Shown here: positions 42,224 through 53,395 of the stretch, one piece after another
Layout: the number at the start of each line of letters is the position of its first letter
Numbering within the stretch: position 1 is the stretch's first letter
Source: Cupriavidus oxalaticus
GTDB lineage: Bacteria; Pseudomonadota; Gammaproteobacteria; Burkholderiales; Burkholderiaceae
Assembly: GCF_004768545.1 (NCBI RefSeq)
Contig: NZ_CP038635.1
Span: forward strand, 2,976,001-3,040,000
DNA length: 64,000 nucleotides
Direction of reading: 5' to 3'
Position numbers and translations under genes: made by a program
Notes under the pieces: generated by a model
Told to the model about the DNA's origin: nothing
The model's input: only the letters and a program-made list of their open reading frames with translations
Databases searched by the model: none

Positions 42224-42847
42224 ATGCCTGACTCCCGCACCGACCATTACCGCCTTCCTGTCGAACTGCCCAAGGCCTACCGGCTGCTCAACCATGGCCC
42301 GACCGTGCTGGTCAGCGCGGCCGCGGGCGGCAAGCGCAACATCATGGCCGCCGCGTGGGCAATGCCGCTGGATTTCGCGCCGCCCAAGGTTGCGGTGGTG
42401 CTGGACAAGAGCACCTGGACCCGGCGCCTGCTGGAAGAGAGCGGCGAATTCGTGCTGCAGGTGCCCACCGTCAGCCAGGTCGACCTGACCGAAGCGCTTG
42501 GCTCCAGCTCCGGGCTGGCCCTGCTGGAGCAGGAAGGGATCGACAAGTTCGATGCCTACGGGCTGGGCACCTTTGCCGGCACCGTCGTCGGCGCGCCGCT
42601 GCTGGAAGGCAGCGCGGCCTGGCTCGAATGCAGGCTGCTGCCGGAACCGGCAACGCAGCAGACCTATGACCTGTTCCTCGGTGAGGTGGTAGCCGCGCAT
42701 GCGGATTCGCGCGTGTTCAGCAATGGGCGCTGGCATTTCGAGGGCCACGACGCGCTGCGTACGATCCACCATGTCGCCGGCGGCCACTTCCTGGTGGACG
42801 GCGCGGCGGTCGACGCGCGCCCGCTGGCGCCGCGCGAGGGCGCCTGA
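42224..42847 (+). CDS. Flavin reductase family protein
   Basis: 207 residues, flavin reductase-like FMN-binding split barrel: PVELPKAYRLLNHGPTVLVS, NIMAAAWAMPLDFAPPKVAV, then DKSTWTRRLLEESGEFVLQV. These NAD(P)H:FMN oxidoreductases supply reduced flavin to partner monooxygenases; no partner lies next door. The start is uncertain: ATG 42224 lacks a clear SD, and the frame is open to a GTG at 42131. It is divergent from phcA. Confidence 0.85.
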   Translation: MPDSRTDHYRLPVELPKAYRLLNHGPTVLVSAAAGGKRNIMAAAWAMPLDFAPPKVAVVLDKSTWTRRLLEESGEFVLQVPTVSQVDLTEALGSSSGLALLEQEGIDKFDAYGLGTFAGTVVGAPLLEGSAAWLECRLLPEPATQQTYDLFLGEVVAAHADSRVFSNGRWHFEGHDALRTIHHVAGGHFLVDGAAVDARPLAPREGA

Positions 42848-42860
42848 ACGGCCATCGCGC

Positions 42861-42897
42861 CCAATAAAAAACGCGCCCGAAGGCGCGTTTTTATTGG
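42861..42897. terminator. Bidirectional terminator between the flavin reductase and gap genes
   Basis: Hairpin AACGCGCC / GGCGCGTT around CGAA, flanked by A and T tracts (AATAAAA and TTTTATT), convergent genes on both sides. Confidence 0.88.
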
Positions 42898-42914
42898 CTG
42901 CAAGGACAGCCGGA

Positions 42915-43997
<1,083 letters not shown>

Positions 43998-46031
43998 TTA
44001 GATAAGGGTGTCTTTCACCGTACGCACGACGTTGTCGACGGTGAAGCCGAAGTGCTTGAACAGCACGCCGGCCGGGGCCGATTCGCCGAAGGTGTCGATG
44101 CCCACTACCGCTTGGACCTGGTACTTCCACCAGAAGTCCGTCACGCCCGCCTCGACCGCCACGCGCGGCACGCCGGCCGGCAGCACGCTGGCCTTGTAGG
44201 CGGTGTCCTGCTTGTCGAACACGGTGGTCGCCGGGATCGAGACCACGCGCACATGCACGCCTTCCGCTGCCAGCGCGTCTGCCGCGCCAACCGCCAGGCC
44301 CACTTCCGAGCCGGTCGCCATGATCACGGCGTCCGGACGGCCGGTGCTGGCGTTGACGCTGTCGCGCAGCACGTAGCCGCCGCGCGCGATATTGGCGCGG
44401 GTGGCGTCGTCGCGCTGCTGGAACGGCAGGTTCTGGCGGCTGAAGATCAGGCAGCTCGGGCCATTCTCGCGGCGGATCGCCTCGGCCCAGGCCACCGCGG
44501 TCTCGGTGGTGTCGGCGGTACGCCAGACGTCCATGTTGGGGATCAGGCGCAGGCTGGCGACATGCTCGATCGACTGGTGCGTCGGGCCGTCTTCGCCCAG
44601 GCCGATCGAATCATGGGTGAACACGAACAGCGAGCGGATCTTCATCAGCGCCGCCATGCGCAGCGCATTGCGGCTGTAGTCCGAGAAGGTCAGGAAGGTC
44701 GCGCCGTAGGGGATGTAGCCGCCATGCAGCGTGATGCCGTTCATGATGGCGCTCATGCCGAACTCGCGCACGCCGTAGTTGATGTGGTTGCCCCAGGCGT
44801 CCACGCGCACGGCCTTGCTGCCCGACCAGTTGGTCAGGTTCGAGCCGGTCAGGTCGGCCGAGCCGCCGAGGAACTCGGGCAGCACCGGGCCGAAGGCTTC
44901 GATGGTGTTCTGGCTGGCCTTGCGGGTGGCGATGGTCTCGGCCTTTTCCTCGCACTTGGCGATGAAAGCCTCGACGGCGGCGTCGAACGAACCTGGCAGC
45001 TCGCCCTTCATGCGGCGGGTGAATTCGCCGGCTTCATACGGGTGGCGCTCGGCGTACGCGTCGAACAGCGCGGTCCAGGCACGCTCCAGCGCCTGGCCGT
45101 TGGCCTTGGCGTCCCAGGCGTCATAGACGTCGGCCGGCACTTCGAACGGGGCATGGGCCCAGCCCAGCGCCTCGCGCGTGGCCAGCACTTCGGCGCCGCC
45201 CAGCGGCGCGCCGTGCACGTCGTGGCCGCCTTCCTTGTTGGGCGCGCCCTTGCCGATCTTGGTGCGGCAGCAGATCAGGGTCGGCTTGTCGCTGGCCTTG
45301 GCCTGCGAGATCGCCAGGTCGACGGCGGTAACGTCATGGCCGTCGATGCCGCGGATCACGTTCCAGCCGTAGGCTTCGAAGCGCTTCGGGGTGTCGTCGT
45401 TGAACCAGTGCACGACGTCGCCGTCGATCGAGATGCCGTTGTCGTCCCACAGCGCAATCAGCTTATTAAGCTTCAGCGTGCCGGCCAGCGAGCAGGCCTC
45501 GTGCGAGATGCCTTCCATCAGGCAGCCATCGCCCAGGAAGACGTAGGTGTGGTGGTTGACGATATCGAAACCGGGGCGGTTGAATTCTTCGCCCAGCAGG
45601 CGTTCGGCCAGCGCCATGCCGACCGCGTTGGTGATGCCCTGGCCGAGCGGGCCGGTGGTGGTCTCCACGCCCGGGGTGATGCCGTATTCCGGGTGGCCGG
45701 CGGTCTTGCTGTGCAGCTGGCGGAAGTTCTTCAGCTCTTCGACCGGCAGGTCATAGCCGCTCAGGTGCAGCAGCGAATAGATCAGCATCGAGCCGTGGCC
45801 GTTCGACAGCACGAAGCGGTCGCGGTCGGCCCAGTGCGGGTTGGCCGGGTTGTGCTTCAGGTGCCGGCCCCACAGCGCCACGGCGATATCCGCCATGCCC
45901 ATCGGCGCACCGGGGTGGCCGGAATTGGCCTGCTGGACGGCGTCCATGGCAAGCACGCGGATGGCATCGGCCATCAGCTTGGCGGGCTGGGAAGCGAAGG
46001 GACTCGTGGCGGGATGGGCTAGGGCGGACAT
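43998..46031 (-). CDS. tkt: Transketolase
   Basis: 677 residues, thiamine-diphosphate enzyme of the pentose phosphate pathway and Calvin cycle. Motifs: [18 protein letters not shown]-binding [18 protein letters not shown]...DDN (near 155-185), and EHVASLR and [16 protein letters not shown] region [17 protein letters not shown] 46031 ([10 protein letters not shown]) is chosen over the open frame to 46238. It precedes gap on the same strand. Confidence 0.97.
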   Translation of the reverse strand: MSALAHPATSPFASQPAKLMADAIRVLAMDAVQQANSGHPGAPMGMADIAVALWGRHLKHNPANPHWADRDRFVLSNGHGSMLIYSLLHLSGYDLPVEELKNFRQLHSKTAGHPEYGITPGVETTTGPLGQGITNAVGMALAERLLGEEFNRPGFDIVNHHTYVFLGDGCLMEGISHEACSLAGTLKLNKLIALWDDNGISIDGDVVHWFNDDTPKRFEAYGWNVIRGIDGHDVTAVDLAISQAKASDKPTLICCRTKIGKGAPNKEGGHDVHGAPLGGAEVLATREALGWAHAPFEVPADVYDAWDAKANGQALERAWTALFDAYAERHPYEAGEFTRRMKGELPGSFDAAVEAFIAKCEEKAETIATRKASQNTIEAFGPVLPEFLGGSADLTGSNLTNWSGSKAVRVDAWGNHINYGVREFGMSAIMNGITLHGGYIPYGATFLTFSDYSRNALRMAALMKIRSLFVFTHDSIGLGEDGPTHQSIEHVASLRLIPNMDVWRTADTTETAVAWAEAIRRENGPSCLIFSRQNLPFQQRDDATRANIARGGYVLRDSVNASTGRPDAVIMATGSEVGLAVGAADALAAEGVHVRVVSIPATTVFDKQDTAYKASVLPAGVPRVAVEAGVTDFWWKYQVQAVVGIDTFGESAPAGVLFKHFGFTVDNVVRTVKDTLI

Positions 46032-46306
46032 TCGTGCGGTCTTGGACGTGAGCTTGGACGCGGGCGGGCGTGAGCCTGTCGGCGGGAAAACCGCAATTTT
46101 AACAGAAGCTAAGGGGTTTTCCGGACTCCCGGACACCGGCAGCGGGCATGGCTCGGGGATCACCCGGGTGGCTGTGCACGTAGCGCTGCGCCGCACTTCG
46201 ACAGCGCACCGCCACGCGCGTAAGATGCACACTCGCACCGCGCGGGCCGGCTCGGCAATAGACGAGTGACAGACCGCGCCGGGTTTCCCGCAGACAGGAG
46301 ACGATC

Positions 46307-46735
46307 ATGAGCAGACCGGCCAACACCCCCTGGCTCACCCCCTACCTGACCGTCGCCAACGGGCGCGCCGCACTGGACTTCTACAGCCGCGCCTTCGGCT
46401 TTGCCGCCGGCAACGTGGTCGATGAAAACGGCGTGCCGACCCATGCCGAAATGCACTACCAGGGCGACCTGGTGGTAATGTTCGCACCCGAAGGCGCCTG
46501 GGGCAGCACCGCCCGCACGCCCCGCTCGCTGGGCGTGGAATGCCCGCAAACCTTCTATGTCTACTGCGACGATGTCGACGCGATGCACCAGCGCGCGGTC
46601 GACGCCGGCGCCGTCAGCCTGATGGCCCCCGCCGACCAGTTCTGGGGCGACCGCTACTGCATGGTCGAGGACCCGGACGGGTACCGCTGGGGCTTCGGCA
46701 AGCCGCTCGATCCGAACGGGGGCAAGGCAAGCTGA
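46307..46735 (+). CDS. VOC (glyoxalase/bleomycin-resistance) family protein
   Basis: 142 residues, PhnB-type vicinal oxygen chelate fold (TPYLTVANGRAALDFYSRAF, HAEMHYQGDLVVMF, MVEDPDGYRWGF). Substrate unknown. CAGGAG is well placed before ATG 46307. Its TGA overlaps the rsmE ATG by one base. Confidence 0.9.
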   Translation: MSRPANTPWLTPYLTVANGRAALDFYSRAFGFAAGNVVDENGVPTHAEMHYQGDLVVMFAPEGAWGSTARTPRSLGVECPQTFYVYCDDVDAMHQRAVDAGAVSLMAPADQFWGDRYCMVEDPDGYRWGFGKPLDPNGGKAS

Positions 46736-47490
46736 TGGCTCCGCGTTTCTTTGTCGGCGGCACGGACACGGTCCTGGCCGCCGAAGCCGAATTTCCGCTG
46801 CCCGAGCCGGTGGTACGCCACGCCCAGGTGCTGCGCCTGGCGCCCGGTGACGCCATCACGCTGTTCGACGGTCGCGGCGGCAGCCACGCCGCCACCCTGC
46901 TTGAACTGGGCAAGCGCCATGCGCTGGCGCGCATCGGCGCGCACGACGCGGCCGAGGCCGAGCTGCCCTTCCGCGTCACGCTGGCGCAAGGGCTGGCCGG
47001 CGGCGACAAGATGGACTGGCTGATCGAGAAAGCGGTAGAACTCGGTGTCGCCGCGATCCAGCCCCTGCAGGCCAACCGCTCGGTGGTGCGCCTCGCCGGT
47101 GACCGCGCGCACAAGCGCCAGGCGCACTGGCAGGCGCTGGTGCAGGCCGCCTGCGAACAATGCGGGCGCAATCGCTTGCCGGCAGTGGCCCCGGTCGCTA
47201 ACTTTGAGACGTGGCTGGCGCAGTCAGGCAGCGGCGCCGGTGCACGGCTGCTGGTATCGCCGCGGGCCGAGCAGTCGCTGCCGGCCTATATTGCCGAGCA
47301 CCGCGACGCCCTGCTCGCCGATGGCGTCACGCTGCTGATCGGACCGGAAGGCGGGCTGTCGCCCGATGAAGAACAAGCGGCGCGGCAAGCCGGCTTCACC
47401 GGCGTGTCGCTCGGCCCGCGCATCCTGCGCACCGAGACCGCCGGGCTGGCCTGCCTTTCCACGCTCAACGCCTTGCTTGGCGGATTCTGA
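46735..47490 (+). CDS. rsmE: 16S rRNA m3U1498 methyltransferase
   Basis: 251 residues, SPOUT knot enzyme. N-terminal PUA-like part (PRFFVGGTDTVLAAEAEFPL, LRLAPGDAITLFDGRGG), then KMDWLIEKAVELGVAAIQPL, and the knot LLIGPEGGLSPDEEQ with LGPRILRTETA. Start ATG 46735 overlaps the previous stop (TGATG). Co-transcribed with the VOC gene and then the YidB-like gene 48 nt downstream. Confidence 0.96.
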   Translation: MAPRFFVGGTDTVLAAEAEFPLPEPVVRHAQVLRLAPGDAITLFDGRGGSHAATLLELGKRHALARIGAHDAAEAELPFRVTLAQGLAGGDKMDWLIEKAVELGVAAIQPLQANRSVVRLAGDRAHKRQAHWQALVQAACEQCGRNRLPAVAPVANFETWLAQSGSGAGARLLVSPRAEQSLPAYIAEHRDALLADGVTLLIGPEGGLSPDEEQAARQAGFTGVSLGPRILRTETAGLACLSTLNALLGGF

Positions 47491-47538
47491 CGGCGGCGGC
47501 CATCCGGCCAGCGCCAACCTTGACTGAAGGAGTCGACC

Positions 47539-48141
47539 ATGGGACTACTCGATAGCGTGCTGGGCGGCGTGCTCGGACAACTGGGCAATGCCCGCGGCGA
47601 AGAAGGCAGCGCCGGCGGGCTCAATCCGAAGCTGATGATGGCGCTCGGCCTGCTGGCAATGCTGGCCATGCGCAACCGCAGCCAGGAAAGCGGCTCCGCA
47701 GCGCCGGTCGACGATGGGCTCGGTGGACTGGGCAGCCTTGGCGGGCTGCTAGGCGGCATGATCGGCGGCAATGCCAGCGCGCCCGGCGCCACCGGCGGGC
47801 TCGACCTTGGCTCCCTGCTCGGCGGGCTGCTTGGCGGCCAGGGTGGCGCCCCGGCCAACAGCCAGGCGCTGGGCGCTGCCGCAGGCGGCATCGGCGCGCT
47901 GCAGCAGATCCTGGCGCAGGCGGGGCTGGGCGAGCAGGTGGATTCGTGGATCGGCACCGGCGCCAACCAGCCGGTCACGCCTTCGGCGCTGAGCGACGCG
48001 CTGGGCGGGACCGGGGCGCTGGACTCGCTGGCACAGTCGACCGGGATGTCGCAGGAGGACGTGGCAGCGCAACTGAGCGAGGGCCTGCCCGAGCTGATCG
48101 ACCGGCTGACGCCGCACGGGCATGTCCCTGCGCAGGAGTGA
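47539..48141 (+). CDS. YidB family (DUF937) protein
   Basis: 200 residues, GLL-rich low-complexity N-terminal half (GLLDSVLGGVLGQL, GGLLGGMIGG) and a C-terminal helical domain (ILAQAGLGEQVDSWIGTGAN, PVTPSALSDALGG, TGMSQEDVAAQLSEGLPELI). Typical of YidB/DUF937 proteins. Function is not established. Good GGAG before ATG 47539. Confidence 0.85.
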   Translation: MGLLDSVLGGVLGQLGNARGEEGSAGGLNPKLMMALGLLAMLAMRNRSQESGSAAPVDDGLGGLGSLGGLLGGMIGGNASAPGATGGLDLGSLLGGLLGGQGGAPANSQALGAAAGGIGALQQILAQAGLGEQVDSWIGTGANQPVTPSALSDALGGTGALDSLAQSTGMSQEDVAAQLSEGLPELIDRLTPHGHVPAQE

Positions 48142-48160
48142 GGCCGGCACGCGCCGCGCG

Positions 48161-48204
48161 CATACAAGCAAAAAGCCCGCAATTGCGGGCTTTTTGCTTG
48201 TATG
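48161..48204. terminator. Terminator with a 44-bp perfect palindrome
   Basis: The arms extend 22 bp to each side of AATT, with a GC-rich core (GCCCGC / GCGGGC) flanked by A5 and T5. It can terminate both the YidB-like transcript and the convergent barstar gene. Confidence 0.9.
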
Positions 48205-48219
48205 GAACGGTACCGGCGC

Positions 48220-48840
48220 TCAGGCGAACGAGTAGAACACCCGGAACTGCACCTTACGCTCGCCCCAGAACTCGGCGGCATCGCGAAACACGTCGAGCAG
48301 CACCTCGCGCCCTTCCTTGTCGAACTTCTGCGCAATCGGCAGGCCTTCCAGAACGATGACAAAGCCCGGCTGCGGGCCGGCCTTGTAGATCAGGTCGGTC
48401 AGGCAGTCCGCCAGCGCATCGAAGTTCTTGCCGAAATGCTTGGGGAAGATAAACGACGTTGCGATCGTTTCCAGAACCTCGGCCTTGCTGGCGCAATGCG
48501 CGCAGTTGGCATACAGGAAATGCTGGCCGAGATCGGCGGCCGCCTGGGCCAGCTCGGGCACGCGGAAGGCGCGGATCGACTGGACGATGTTCGGACGCAC
48601 CGTCTTGAACAGGTTCATGGCCCCCTCGCTGGTGCCGTCAGCCCAGCCTGCACCGGCCGGCATGGCCACGGGCGCGTTCGCGGGCGGGAGTTTGTGCGTG
48701 AGCTCTTGGCGCTGCGGCATCGTCAGCACGTTGTCGTATAGGTTCTGGGCCTGCTGCTGGGCCCGCTGCCAGCCATCTCCGGCGCCGCGCTCTTCGCGGG
48801 CGGCAAGGGCGTCGCCCAATCCGAAAATGTCAGTCATCAT
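48220..48840 (-). CDS. Barstar-type ribonuclease inhibitor with N-terminal extension
   Basis: 206 residues. The C-terminal 90-100 residues are a barstar domain (FIFPKHFGKNFDALADCLTD, GFVIVLEGLPIAQKFDKEGR, FWGERKVQFRVFYSFA). Barstars bind the RNase active site. The first ~105 residues are extra (ALAAREERGAGDGWQRAQQQ), absent from classical 90-residue barstar. ATG 48840 overlaps the stop of the RNase gene by 4 nt (ATGA). This coupling is expected for a toxin with its cytoplasmic antidote. Confidence 0.88.
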   Translation of the reverse strand: MMTDIFGLGDALAAREERGAGDGWQRAQQQAQNLYDNVLTMPQRQELTHKLPPANAPVAMPAGAGWADGTSEGAMNLFKTVRPNIVQSIRAFRVPELAQAAADLGQHFLYANCAHCASKAEVLETIATSFIFPKHFGKNFDALADCLTDLIYKAGPQPGFVIVLEGLPIAQKFDKEGREVLLDVFRDAAEFWGERKVQFRVFYSFA

Positions 48841-49226
48841 TTGAGTATCCGTTTGAAGCTGTTGTAGTGGTCTTCCGTGTAGTAACAATCGTTGGCAGCG
48901 CGCTGTTCCCCGCCGCATACGATCCGCCTGGCTCCCCGGTTCCGGCTTCTGGCGCTCTTTACCGTGTACTCGCGGTAGTAGCCGCGTTCTTTTTGCGGCA
49001 GCAGGCGTTCGTAGTTGCCGAACCTGGTTCCGTCCTTGTCATACGGAAACGGGCCGCCGGCTTCGATGCGCTCCAGGGTCTGCCGTGCTTCGTTGGGCAA
49101 CTGCTGCACCGCAATGGTTCCCATGCCTTCGGTCTGCGCCTGGCGCGCCAGCGCGGGCTGCGCCAGGGCCAGCACCAACGCCGCGCCGGTCATCGACCGG
49201 GCCAGCATCCGCGCTGCCTGCTGCAT
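48837..49226 (-). CDS. Secreted barnase/RNase N1-type ribonuclease
   Basis: 129 residues from ATG 49226 (or 136 from GTG 49247). A signal peptide (SMTGAALVLALAQPALA, cleaved after ARQ region) directs export. The mature domain is a microbial guanyl-preferring RNase: GGPFPYDKDGTRFGNYERLL, then E93 in YYREYTVK, R107/R108 in GARRIVCGG and H127 in YYTEDHYNSF (numbers from the GTG) form the catalytic triad-like set. Two Cys (C111, C121) may pair. Its coupled partner gene encodes a barstar. Confidence 0.88.
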   Translation of the reverse strand: MQQAARMLARSMTGAALVLALAQPALARQAQTEGMGTIAVQQLPNEARQTLERIEAGGPFPYDKDGTRFGNYERLLPQKERGYYREYTVKSARSRNRGARRIVCGGEQRAANDCYYTEDHYNSFKRILK

Positions 49227-49522
49227 CAAGGGTACTTGGGAAACCACGTTGCTTGTCTAGGTTGAACCGGAAATCGAGCCTGCCGCTGTTTGGGTAGACG
49301 ATCTGTCCGGGCCACCCTGGCCGGCAAACCTTGCGCGCCTTTCAATTCACGCGCCGGATGCCAACCGCACCGGGGCGCTCATGGCGAGCGCCTGTATCAA
49401 AGGCGTAAGGTTACGCGCATGCACGCAATTAATCAATCCCGGCCCCGGCGCAGCGGGATTTCTTCAATTGTTTCAATATGTTAAGCGTATGTGTGCGCAT
49501 ACTAACCGTCACCGCCAAGCGA
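49227..49522. other. RNase-maeB intergenic region, about 300 nt, no gene seen
   Basis: No convincing coding ORF. Contains the RNase 5' region and the downstream end of maeB. Low-complexity motif GCGCATGCACGCAATTAATC at about 49410 is moderately AT-rich; promoter elements are not clear. Confidence 0.4.
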
Positions 49523-49549
49523 CAAAAAAGCCGGGCGAACCCGGCTTTT
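49523..49549 (-). terminator. Intrinsic terminator of maeB
   Basis: Minus-strand stem AGCCGGG / CCCGGCT with CGAA-type loop followed by TTTTTT, 26 nt past the maeB stop. Confidence 0.85.
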
Positions 49550-49574
49550 CCGCAACCGCTGCAACGCAGCCGGC

Positions 49575-51899
49575 TTAACGCTTGGCAGCAGCGTCCACCA
49601 CCACCAGCGAGGTCATGTTGACGATGCGGCGCACCGTCGCCGACGGCGTCAGGATATGCACCGGCGCGTTCACGCCCAGCAGGATCGGGCCGATCGCCAC
49701 GTTGTTGCCCGCGGCAACCTTGAGCAGGTTGTACGAGATATTGGCTGCGTCGATGTTCGGGCACACCAGCAGGTTGGCTTCGCCCTGCAGCGTGCTGTCC
49801 GGTACCAGCCGGTCGCGCAGCTTCTGGTCGAGCGCGCTGTCGCCGTGCATTTCACCGTCGACTTCGAGTTCCGGCGCGCGCTCGCGCAGGATGGCGAGCG
49901 TATCGCGCATCTTGCGGGCCGAAGGCGCCTCGGACGTGCCGAAGTTCGAGTGCGACAGCAGGCCGACCTTGGGCTCGATACCGAAGCGCTTCAGTTCTTC
50001 GGCAGCCATCAGCGTGATCTCGGCCAGCTCCTCGGCGGTCGGGTCCACGTTGACGTGGGTGTCGACCAGGAAGATCTGGCGGCCCGGCAGCACCAGGCCG
50101 TTCATGGCCGCGTAGACCTTGCCAGTGCCGCCCAGCACCTGGTCGATGTAGCGCAGGTGCGCCGCGGTGGTGCTGACGGTACCGCAGATCATGCCGTCGG
50201 CCTCGCCCTGCTTGACCAGCATGGCGCCGATCAGCGTGGTGCGGCGGCGCAGTTCCAGCTTGGCGTACTGGGGCGTGATGCCCTGGCGCGCCATCATGCG
50301 GTAATACGCGTCGGAGTAGTCGCGGAAGCGCTCGTCGTGCTCGGGATTGACCACAGTGAAGTCGACGCCGGCGCGCAGGCGCAGGCCGAAGCGCTCGATG
50401 CGGTGCTGCAGCACGGCCGGGCGGCCGATCAGGATCGGGTTGGCCAGCTTTTCATCGACGATCACCTGCACGGCGCGCAGCACGCGCTCTTCTTCGCCCT
50501 CGGCAAAGACGATGCGCTTCTTCTCCATCTCGACCTTGCGCGCGGCGGCGTAGATCGGCTTCATCAGCGTGCCGGAGTGGTACACGAACTGCTGCAGTTG
50601 CAGGCGGTAGGCGTCCATGTCCTCGATCGGACGGGCGGCCACGCCCGACTTCATCGCGGCTTCGGCCACGGCCGGCGCCACCTTGACGATCAGGCGCGGA
50701 TCGAACGGCTTCGGGATCAGGTACTCGGGGCCGAACGACAGGTCCTGGATGCCATAGGCGCTGGCAACGATGTCGCTCTGCTCCTGGCGCGCCAGCTCGG
50801 CCAGCGCGTTGGCCGCGGCGATCTCCATCTCGCGCGTGATGGTGGTGGCGCCGCAGTCCAGCGCGCCACGGAAGATGAACGGGAAGCACAGGACGTTGTT
50901 GACCTGGTTCGGGTAGTCGGTGCGGCCGGTGGCCATCACGGCGTCCGGGCGCACTTCCTTGACCAGCTCGGGCGCGATTTCCGGGTTCGGGTTGGCCAGC
51001 GCCAGCACCAGCGGCTTGTCGGCCATGCGCTGGACCATGTCCTGCTTGAGCACGCCCGCGGCGGACAGGCCCAGGAAGATGTCGGCGCCGTCGATGACCT
51101 CACCCAGCTTGCGCTTGTCGGTTTTCTGCGAGAAACGGGCCTTTTCCGGATCCATCAGCTCGGTACGGCCTTCATAGACCACGCCGGCCAGGTCGGTCAC
51201 CCAGATGTTCTCGATGGGCAGGCCGATGTCGACCAGCAGGTCCAGGCAGGCCAGCGCGGCGGCGCCGGCGCCCGAGGCGACCAGCTTGACCTTGCTGATG
51301 TCCTTGCCGACCACCTTCAGGCCGTTGATCACGGCCGCGGCCACCACGATTGCGGTGCCGTGCTGGTCGTCGTGGAAGACGGGAATCTTCATCTTCTCGC
51401 GCAGCTTGCGCTCGACGTAGAAGCACTCCGGTGCCTTGATGTCTTCCAGGTTGATGCCGCCGAAGGTGGGCTCCAGCGCGGCGATGATCTGGACCAGCTT
51501 TTCCGGGTCCTTCTCGTCGATTTCGATATCGAACACGTCGATACCGGCAAACTTCTTGAACAGGCCGCCCTTGCCTTCCATCACGGGCTTGGAGGCCGCG
51601 GCGCCGATGTCGCCCAGGCCGAGCACGGCGGTGCCGTTGGTGATCACCGCGACGAGGTTGCCGCGCGCGGTATAGCGGAAGGAATTGGCCTGGTCGACCA
51701 CGATCTCTTCACAGGCCGCGGCCACGCCCGGCGAGTAGGCCAGTGCCAGGTCGCGCTGGTTCGACAGCGGCTTGGTCGGGGTGACGGAAATCTTGCCGGG
51801 GGTCGGAAACTCGTGGTACTCGAGCGCCGCTTTGCGCAGCGCCTCACGCTGCTGCTGTTTCAGATCGTCTTGGGACAGGGACTGCTGAGGGCTGGTCAT
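49575..51899 (-). CDS. maeB: NADP-dependent malic enzyme (fused phosphotransacetylase-like domain)
   Basis: 774 residues. N-terminal malic enzyme (about 1-430) decarboxylates malate to pyruvate with NADP ([48 protein letters not shown]); C-terminal ~330 residues form a phosphate acetyltransferase-like domain, thought to bind acetyl-CoA as allosteric regulator. I chose ATG 51899 ([12 protein letters not shown]) over the TTG at 51914. Promoter overlaps a perfect palindrome (52007-52023). Confidence 0.95.
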   Translation of the reverse strand: MTSPQQSLSQDDLKQQQREALRKAALEYHEFPTPGKISVTPTKPLSNQRDLALAYSPGVAAACEEIVVDQANSFRYTARGNLVAVITNGTAVLGLGDIGAAASKPVMEGKGGLFKKFAGIDVFDIEIDEKDPEKLVQIIAALEPTFGGINLEDIKAPECFYVERKLREKMKIPVFHDDQHGTAIVVAAAVINGLKVVGKDISKVKLVASGAGAAALACLDLLVDIGLPIENIWVTDLAGVVYEGRTELMDPEKARFSQKTDKRKLGEVIDGADIFLGLSAAGVLKQDMVQRMADKPLVLALANPNPEIAPELVKEVRPDAVMATGRTDYPNQVNNVLCFPFIFRGALDCGATTITREMEIAAANALAELARQEQSDIVASAYGIQDLSFGPEYLIPKPFDPRLIVKVAPAVAEAAMKSGVAARPIEDMDAYRLQLQQFVYHSGTLMKPIYAAARKVEMEKKRIVFAEGEEERVLRAVQVIVDEKLANPILIGRPAVLQHRIERFGLRLRAGVDFTVVNPEHDERFRDYSDAYYRMMARQGITPQYAKLELRRRTTLIGAMLVKQGEADGMICGTVSTTAAHLRYIDQVLGGTGKVYAAMNGLVLPGRQIFLVDTHVNVDPTAEELAEITLMAAEELKRFGIEPKVGLLSHSNFGTSEAPSARKMRDTLAILRERAPELEVDGEMHGDSALDQKLRDRLVPDSTLQGEANLLVCPNIDAANISYNLLKVAAGNNVAIGPILLGVNAPVHILTPSATVRRIVNMTSLVVVDAAAKR

Positions 51900-52006
51900 C
51901 GGCGCATTTTCCAATCGGTGGAGCCGTCATTGACTGGCGGGGACGATCGGCGGACCGGCTCCACGTGTCCGCCCTTCTCTTCCTTTGGAACCCAGCATTT
52001 TATATA

Positions 52007-52023
52007 GTGAAATACTATTTCAC
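52007..52023. promoter_or_regulatory. 17-bp palindromic operator-like site in the maeB promoter
   Basis: GTGAAATA, C, TATTTCAC, perfect. Read leftward it is followed by TATATAAAATG, a probable -10 for maeB, so a bound repressor would cover the promoter. No regulator gene is adjacent, so the binding protein is unknown. Confidence 0.6.
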
Positions 52024-52268
52024 AATAAGCCTTTTGCTTGGGGCACCTTTGCTATTCGGTACAATATGCCCCATCCAGCGGGGCAACACCAGCAAGCGTA
52101 GCGCCGCCCGGCGCATGGCTGGTGACTCGCTGCGGTCATGGCTGTCGTGCGCGGCAGTATCTTGCTGAAACGCTGCCGGCGCCGCATCCTGATGCGCCCA
52201 TCCGAGTCCTTCCGTCCCTCCGGTGCCTGCCGGCCGGGCAAACACCTGTCCACTGCCAGTTCGCCGCG

Positions 52269-53249
52269 ATGTCCGACGCCCAGACCGCTCCCCTTTCAGA
52301 GTTCGACCTGATTCGCCGCTATTTCACGCGTCCGGTGCACAAAGCCGCACTCGGCGTGGGCGACGACTGCGCACTGATCGAAGGCCGCCCGGGCCATCAC
52401 CTCGCCATCAGCACCGACATGCTGGTCAGCGGCCGCCATTTCTTTGCCGACGTGGCGCCACGCGCGCTGGGCCACAAGGCGCTGGCGGTCAACCTGTCCG
52501 ACCTCGCCGCGATGGGGGCCGAGCCGCGCGCCTTCACGCTGGCGCTAGCCCTGCCCGAGGCCGACCCGGCATGGCTGGCCGAGCTGGCCGACGGCATGCT
52601 GGCCCTGGCCGACGCCCACGGCTGCGAGCTGGTCGGCGGCGACACCACGCGCGGTCCGCTGACGCTGTCGCTGACCGTGTTCGGCGATGTCCCGCACCGC
52701 GCGGCGCTGCGCCGCGACGCGGCACGCCCGGGCGACGATATCTGGATCTCCGGCACGCTTGGCGACGCGCGCCTTGCACTGGGCGACTGCCGTGGAGAAT
52801 GGCTGCTGCCCGAGCCCGACTTCACCCAGGTACGCCCGCGCATGGACACGCCGACACCGCGCGTGGCACTGGGCATGGCCCTGCGCGGCGTAGCGCATGC
52901 AGCACTCGACATCTCCGACGGCCTGATCGGCGACCTTGGCCATATCCTGGCACGCTCGCAGGTGGGCGCACTGGTCGATGTCGACGCCCTGCCGCGCTCG
53001 GCGGTGCTGGCCAGCCAGCCGGAGGCGATCCAGCGTGAATGCGTCTTGGCGGGCGGGGACGACTACGAGCTGTGCTTCACCGCCCCGGCGGGCAACCGCG
53101 ATGCGCTCGCCGCAATCAGCGAACGGCTGGCGTTGCCGCTGACGCGAGTCGGGGCGATCACATCGGAGCCGGGCCTGCGCCTGGTCGACCATGCCGGCAA
53201 CCCCACGCGCTACACCGGCGCCAGCTTCGACCACTTCGCCTCCTCCTGA
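52269..53249 (+). CDS. thiL: Thiamine-monophosphate kinase
   Basis: 326 residues, PurM-like fold. Mg/ATP-binding motifs GVGDDCALIE, STDMLVSGRHF, NLSDLAAMGAEPRA, then GGDTTRGPL and GGDDYELCFTA. Makes thiamine diphosphate from TMP. ATG 52269 is the standard start; the frame is open to 52038. About 200 nt follow a TACAAT (52060-52065), a possible -10, giving a long leader without TPP riboswitch features. Confidence 0.96.
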   Translation: MSDAQTAPLSEFDLIRRYFTRPVHKAALGVGDDCALIEGRPGHHLAISTDMLVSGRHFFADVAPRALGHKALAVNLSDLAAMGAEPRAFTLALALPEADPAWLAELADGMLALADAHGCELVGGDTTRGPLTLSLTVFGDVPHRAALRRDAARPGDDIWISGTLGDARLALGDCRGEWLLPEPDFTQVRPRMDTPTPRVALGMALRGVAHAALDISDGLIGDLGHILARSQVGALVDVDALPRSAVLASQPEAIQRECVLAGGDDYELCFTAPAGNRDALAAISERLALPLTRVGAITSEPGLRLVDHAGNPTRYTGASFDHFASS

Positions 53250-53395
53250 CACCGGGGCACAGGCGTGTCATGATGCCGGCATCGGCGCGCCGCGCGGGAA
53301 CCGGAGTCCCGCCTTTTGCAGCACTAAAAGCAGCAGTTGCCGCAGCAAGCCGGCCATAACCATAAGCAGCATCCGCATCACACGAGCCAACCTTG

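Noticed and set aside
49656..52007. 780-codon open frame opposite maeB
   Set aside because: Same GC artefact; composition is His/Gln/Arg-rich and it lacks a ribosome site.
52066..52268. TPP riboswitch in the thiL leader
   Set aside because: The CUGAGA and related conserved segments are absent.
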